Positions 58,678 to 64,000 of a stretch of DNA of 64,000 bases are shown here, one piece after another. Each line of letters starts with the position of its first letter. The first letter of the stretch is position 1. Origin of the DNA: Tolypeutes matacus (lineage: Eukaryota > Chordata > Mammalia > Cingulata > Chlamyphoridae); assembly GCA_026826555.1 (NCBI GenBank), contig JAKSZT010004976.1:9565164-9629163 (forward strand), written 5' to 3'. The notes below the pieces were generated by a model that worked only from the letters and a program-made list of their open reading frames with translations, did not search any database and was not told the DNA's origin. The translations under genes were made by a program, and so were the position numbers.

Positions 58678-59539
58678 ATGGCCCAAGAAAGGAATACATT
58701 AAAGTCCCAGAAGAGATGCAGAATTTGAGAGAACTAATCAGCGAGATGAGCACAAATTTCCAAAATCAAATTAATGAGATGAAAGACAATATAGTTAAAG
58801 AGATAAAAGACATCAAGAAGACATTGAGCGAATGCAAAGAAGAATTTGAAATCCTGAACAGAAAAGTAATGGAGTTCATGGGAATGAAAGACACAATAGG
58901 TGAGGTCAAAAACACATTTGAGGCATACAACAGCAGACTCGAAATGACAGAAGAAAGAATAAGTGATACTGAAGACAGAGCAGCTAAAATTGAAGAGAGA
59001 AAAGAATGGAAAAAATTGAGCAGGGGCTCAGAGAGTTGAATGACAATACAAAATGCAACAACATACGTGCCATGGGAGTTCCAGAAGAAGAAGAGAAGGG
59101 AAAGGGGGCAGAAAGAGTATTTGAGGAAATAATAGCTGAAAATTTCCCAACTCTCATGAAAGAAATGAGCATATATGTCCAAGAAACACACTGTACCCCA
59201 ATCAGAATAAATCCAAATAGACCTACACCAAGACACATACTACTCAGAAAGTCAATTGTCAAAGATAAAGAGAAAATTCTCAGAGCAGCAAGAGAGAAGC
59301 AAACGATCACATACAAGGGACGTCCAGTAAGACTTAGTGCAGATTTCTCTTCAGAAACCATGGAGGTGAGAAGACAGTGGTATGATATAATTAGGAAACT
59401 GAAAGTGAAAAACTGCCAGCCGAGAATTCTTTATCCAGCAAAACTGTCCTTCAAATATGAAGGTGAGTATAAAGTATTCACAAACAAACAGAAACTAAGA
59501 GAGTTTGCAAAAAAGAATCCACCTTTGCAGGAAATTTAA
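58678..59539 (+). pseudogene. L1 ORF1p (RNA-binding chaperone), two frameshifts
   Basis: ORF1p is the trimeric nucleic-acid chaperone of the L1 particle. The ATG at 58678 opens a frame that must shift once before 58716. The coiled-coil part then runs to about 59000, and a second shift leads into 59006-59539. The last section has the RRM and C-terminal domain signatures: 'NIRAMGVPEEEEKGKGAERV', 'TPRHILLRKS', 'ILRAAREKQTITYKGRPVRL' and 'CQPRILYPAKLSF'. Length and order are those of a complete ORF1, but no full-length protein can be made from this copy. Confidence 0.9.
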
Positions 59540-59679
59540 AGGAAACCTTGGAACCTGAAAAGAAAAGGCAGGAGAGAGAGGCTTGGAGAAGAGTATAGAA
59601 GAAAGAATAGCAGAAAGGATAACCAAAAGAGTAAAAAGACAGACAAAAACAAAATGACATATGAAAACCAAATAAAAAA

Positions 59680-62600
59680 ATGGAGGAAGTAAATAGGGCA
59701 TTTACAGTAATATCATTGAATGTGAATGGATTAAACTCACCGATCAAAAAATACAGGCTGTTAGAATGGATAAAAATACATGAGCCATCCATGTGCTGCT
59801 TACAAGAAATTCACCTTAGACCCAGGGAAACAAACTGGCTGAAAGTGAAAGGTTGGAAAAAGATACTCCATGCGAATAGTAACCAGAAAAGAGCAGGCGT
59901 AGCTATACTAATATCAGACAAAACAGACATTAAATGCAAAAAAGTTAGAAAAGATACAAAAGGACATTCTATATTAATAAAAGGGACGATCCACCAGGAA
60001 GATATAACAGTCATAAATATCTATGCACCTAACCAGGGTAGACAAACTCTGGCAAAACTGAAGGGAGAAATAAGACAGTTCTACAATAATTATTGGAGAC
60101 TTCAACACCCACTCACATCATTAGATAGAACAACTAGACAGAAGATCAACAAGGAAACTGAGAACTTGAACAATGTGATAAACAAGTTAGACCTAACAGA
60201 CATATACAGAACACTGCATCCAAACTCAGCGGGTTATACATTCTTCTCAAGTGCCCATTGATCTCTCTCCAGGATAGAGCACATGTTAGGTCACAATTCA
60301 GCTCTCAATAAATATAAAGAGATTGGAATTATACAAAGCACTCTCAGATCATAATGGAATGAAACTAAAAATCAATAACAGACAGGAAAAAAGTAAATTT
60401 GCAAATGTGTGGAGACTGAACAACACACTCCTAAATTTTCGGTGGGTCAAAGAAGAAACTGCAAGTGAAATCAGTAAATATATTGAGACAAATGAAAATG
60501 AGAACACAACGTATCAAAACTCATGGGATACAGCAAAGGCAGTCTTGAGAGGGAAATTTATAGCCCTAAATCCCTATATTCAAAAACAAGAAAAGCTAAA
60601 CTCAAAGATTTAACTAAACAACTAGAGAAACTAGAAAAAGAACAGCAAACCAATCCCAAAGCACAAAGAAGGAAAGAAATAATAAAGATTACAGCAGAAA
60701 TAAATGAAAACGAGAACAGAAAAACAATAGAGAAAATTAACAAAACCAAATGCTGGTTCTTTGAGATGATCAATAAAATTGACAAAGCCCTAGCTTCACT
60801 AACAAAGAAAAAAAGAGGGAAGATGCAAATAAATACAATCGGAAATGAAAGGGGGGACTTTACTACTGACCTCACAGAAACAAAAAGGATCATAAGAGGA
60901 TATTATGAGAAACTATATGCCAACAAACTAGTCAACCTAGATGAAATGGACAAATTTCTAGAAACGCAGAACCAACCTACACTGACGCTACAAGAAATAC
61001 AAGAAGTTAACAAACCAATCACAATTAAGGAGATTGAATCCGTCATCAAAAATCACCAGGCAAAGAAAAGTCCAGATGGGTTCACAGGTGAATTCTACCA
61101 TGCATTTCAAAAAGAATTAACACCAATCCTGTTTAAACTCTTCCAAAAAATTGAAGAGGAGGAAAAATTACCCAACACATTTTATGAAGCCAACATCACC
61201 CTAATACCAAAGCCAGATAAAGATTCCACAAAAAAAGAAAATTACAGACCAATCTCTCTAATGAACTTAGATGCAAAAATTCTCAACAAAATACTTGCAA
61301 ATAGAATCCAACAGCATATCAAAAGACTTATACATCACTATCACGTGGGATTTATTCCTGGTATACAAGGCTAGTTCAACATAAGAAAATCAATCAATGT
61401 AATACATCACATTAACAAATTGAAGGAAAAAAACCACATGATCATCTCAATAGATGCAGAAAAGGCATTCGACAAAATCCAACATCCTTTTTTGATAAAA
61501 ATACTTCAAAAGATAGGAATAAAAGGAAAATTCCTCAATATGATAAAAGGCATATATGAAAAACCCACAGCCAACATCATACTCAATGGGGAAAGGTTGA
61601 AAGCTTTGCCCCTAAGATCAGGAACAAGACAAGGATGCCTACTGTCACCATTGTTCTTCAATATTGTACTAGAAGTTCTAGCTAGGGTAATTAGACAAGA
61701 CAAAAAAATTAAAGGCATCCAAATAGGAAAAGAGGATGTAAAACTCTCACTGTATGCGGATGACATGATCCTGTACCTAGAAAATCCTGAAATATCCACA
61801 ACAAAGCTACTTGAACTAATAAATGAGTTCAGCAAAGTGGCAGGATACAAGATCAATACGCAAAAATCAGTAATGTGTTTGTACACTAGTACTGAACAAC
61901 CTGAGGAGGAAATCAGGAGGAAAATTCCATTTTAAATAGCAACAAAAAGACTCAAATACCTAGCAGTTAATTTAACCAAAGAAGTACAGGACCTATATGC
62001 AGAAAACTATAAAACAATGCTAAGAGAAATGAAAAAAGACCTAAACAAATGGAAAGACATTCTGTGTTCATGGATTGGAAGAATAAATATCATGAAGATG
62101 TCAATCTTGCCCAAACTGATTTATAGATTCAATGCAATACCAATCAAAATCCCAACAGCTTACCTTAAAAAATTAGAGAATGCCATTACCAAACTCATCT
62201 GGAATGGTAAGTGAACCCCAATAGCCAAAAGTATTCTAAAAAAGAAGAGCAATGTGGGAGGAATTTCACTGCCTGACCTTGAAACATATTACAAAGTTAC
62301 AGTGGTCAAAACAGCATGGTACTGGCATAAAGATAGACACATCGATCAGTGGAATAGAATTGAGAACCCAGAAATAAACCCTCACCTATACAGTCAACTG
62401 GTTTTTGACAAACCTACCAAGCCCACGCTAATGGGAAAAAAGTCTCTTCAATAAATAGTGTTGGGAGAACAGGATATCTATAACCAAAAGAATGAAAGAG
62501 GACCCCTATCTCACCCCCTATACAAGAATAAATTCGAAATGGACCAAAGATCTAAATATAAAAGCCAGAACCATAAAACTACTAGAAGAAAATGTAGGGA

Positions 62601-63466
62601 AACATCTTCAAGACCTTGTAGTAGGTGATGGTTTCTTGGAACTTACACCCAAAGCACGTGCAACAAAAGAAAAAGTAGATAAATGGGACCTGCTCAAAAT
62701 TAAACACTTTTCCACCTCACAGGACTTTGTCAGAAGAGTGAAAAGGCAGCCAACTCAATGGGAAAAAATATTTGGAAATCACATATCTGATAAGGGTTTT
62801 ATATCCAGGATATAGATGTTACAACTCAACAATAAAAAGACAAATGACCCAATTAAAAAATGGGCCAAAGACTTGAAATGACATTTCTCCAAAGAAGAAA
62901 TACAAATGGCAAAAAAACACATGAAGAAATGCTCAACATCACTCATGATTAGGGAAATGCAAATCAAAACTACAATGAGATATCATTTCACACCTATCAG
63001 AATGGCCACTATTAAAAAGACAGAGAACTACAAGTGTTGGAGAGGATGTGGAGAGATCGGAACACTTATTCACTGTTGGTGGGAATGCAGAATGGTACAA
63101 CCACTTTGGAGAACTGTTTGGCAGTTCCTAAAGAAGTTGAATATAGACTTGCCACGTGACCCTGCAATACCACTACTGGGTATATACCCAGAAGAACTGA
63201 GAGCAGTGATACTAACAGACTTCTGCACACCTATGTTCATAGCAACATTATTCACCATTGCCAAAAGTTGGAAACAACCCAGGTGTTCATCAACAGAAAA
63301 ATGGATAAACAAACTGTGGTCTATTCACACGATGGAATATTATTCAGCTGTAAGAAGAAATGACGTCGTTAAGCATATGGCAACATGGATGAACTTGGAG
63401 AACATTATGTTGAGTGAAGCAAGCCAGACACAAAAGGACAAGTACTGTATGACTGCGTTACTATGA
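59680..63466 (+). pseudogene. L1 ORF2p (endonuclease-reverse transcriptase), multiply disabled
   Basis: ORF2p nicks target DNA and reverse-transcribes L1 RNA. In order: the endonuclease domain from ATG 59680, with 'SLNVNGLNSPIKK', 'CLQEIHL' and 'INIYAPN'; the reverse transcriptase, with '[20 protein letters not shown]' and YADD at 61753-61764; and the cysteine-rich end, C-x3-C-x9-H-C type, at 63035-63088. Defects include a short out-of-frame stretch around 60095-60106 that garbles the catalytic GDFN motif, and a stop at 60259. There are further shifts near 60323-60613, and stops at 61372, 61933, 62212 and 62452. Another shift precedes 62492, and more stops lie near 62813-62880. Inactive. Confidence 0.92.
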
Positions 63467-63635
63467 ACCAAATATATTGTGTAACATATTGTTTGATCCA
63501 AAAAAAATTTTATATGTATCCATTATATTTAATTGAGTAATGTATATATTTATTCATCTGTGTTTACCTTTTAGTTTTTAATTGTTTATATTTTCAATTA
63601 TTAAATGTACAAAATAAAGTAAAAAAAATGGTGGA

Positions 63636-63785
63636 GGTAATGATGAGTTTAAGAAATATGATTGTGTATGCTATTGAAGATAAGTTGGTTTCAAATCAAA
63701 CAGGAATGACAACTGAATTAGGACGTTAATTTTAAGTCCCATGGTTATCATAAAGAAAAAATATAAAAATATATACAAAAAGCTG
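63636..63785 (+). mobile_element. old L1, inter-ORF spacer resumed
   Basis: 'gtgtatgctattgaagataa', 'agttggtttcaaatcaaaca' and 'agtcccatggttatcataaa' continue the spacer of the old L1 left at 57480. This confirms that the full-length L1 split it. Confidence 0.7.
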
Positions 63786-64000
63786 CCAGTTGGCACTTGG
63801 TATTAATCTCTCGTTGCCAGGGAGGCTCATCCCTGGGAGTCATGTCCCACGTTGGGGGGAAGGTAATGCAATCATATGCTGAGTTTGGCTTAGAGAGAGG
63901 CCTGCAACTCCTACCCTACAGCTCAATGGACTCATCCAAGTCACCTGGTGAGGAGACAACGATGGGAAATGGCCATCCCAGGGAATGGAGAGGGCCTGCA
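63786..64000. other. unassigned sequence, probably part of another repeat
   Basis: 'ggaggctcatccctgggagt', 'catgtcccacgttgggggga' and 'gctgagtttggcttagagag' recall an abundant xenarthran repeat internal sequence. I cannot name the family, and it runs off the window. Confidence 0.4.

Larger units (their letters stand above)
57469..63635 (+). mobile_element. full-length L1 (6143 bp), broken, with 12-bp TSD
   Basis: Body 57481-63623. It contains a GC-richer 5' UTR of about 1.2 kb, ORF1, ORF2, a short 3' UTR with AATAAA near 63613 and an A tail. Perfect flanks AAAAATGGTGGA lie at 57469-57480 and 63624-63635. The insertion is in the spacer between ORF1 and ORF2 of an older L1, whose text resumes at 63636. 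It is structurally complete but disabled, so it cannot supply its own proteins. Confidence 0.95.

Noticed and set aside
58766..59361. Minus-strand open frames opposite L1 ORF1
   Set aside because: They are hydrophobic antisense shadows of the lysine/glutamate-rich coiled coil.

Overview
This is nuclear DNA of a placental mammal and very probably of a xenarthran, most likely an armadillo (Dasypus). The marker is a tRNA-Ala-derived SINE that matches my recollection of the armadillo DAS-SINE. It occurs in at least four near-complete copies (1517, 21137, 39208 and 55875) plus older monomer, dimer and truncated forms. L1 3' ends and LTRs of the kind I associate with xenarthran genomes support this. 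Low GC, MIR and hAT fossils, microsatellites and one 10-N assembly gap (22577-22586) fit a draft mammalian intergenic region. Species and repeat-family names come from memory, not from a database search.

The only gene-like unit I can name is a processed, intronless copy of TM7SF3 at 6227-8361 on the + strand. It has a GC-rich 5' UTR, an uninterrupted 517-codon frame, a 3' UTR with ATTAAA, a pure poly(A) run and a perfect 12-bp target-site duplication (TSD). The frame lacks about 50 residues, including two membrane segments of the parent, as if an exon-skipped mRNA had been copied. It landed exactly at the 3' edge of an earlier L1-derived insertion (5299-6226). A second, weaker protein-like signal is a minus-strand open segment with a splice-donor-like end near 50135-50293. 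I cannot identify it.

Layout. 1-5300: L1 3' ends, two DAS-type SINEs, an antisense tRNA-SINE, a MaLR-like LTR and a MIR in otherwise unrecognised sequence. 5.3-8.4 kb: L1 composite plus TM7SF3 retrocopy. 8.4-22.5 kb: MIRs, L1 remnants, a solo LTR with a 5-bp TSD (17920-18503), a second LTR-like element (19631-20263), an L1 with a DAS inside it (20740-21624) and MER20. 22.5-52 kb: a pentanucleotide microsatellite with the gap, L1 3' ends, MIRs, hAT miniature transposons (26580, 31850 nested in MER5A, 43971) and a MaLR LTR (32816-33227). 52.2-63.8 kb: a nest of L1s. An old L1 was first split by a second L1, which itself was split by an antisense L1 and by SINEs. The old L1 was then split again by a 6.1-kb full-length but broken L1 (57481-63623).

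No operon-like or pathway-like organisation is visible. The window records successive retrotransposition with one potentially expressed retrogene. I saw no RNA genes, CRISPR arrays or complete multi-exon host gene.
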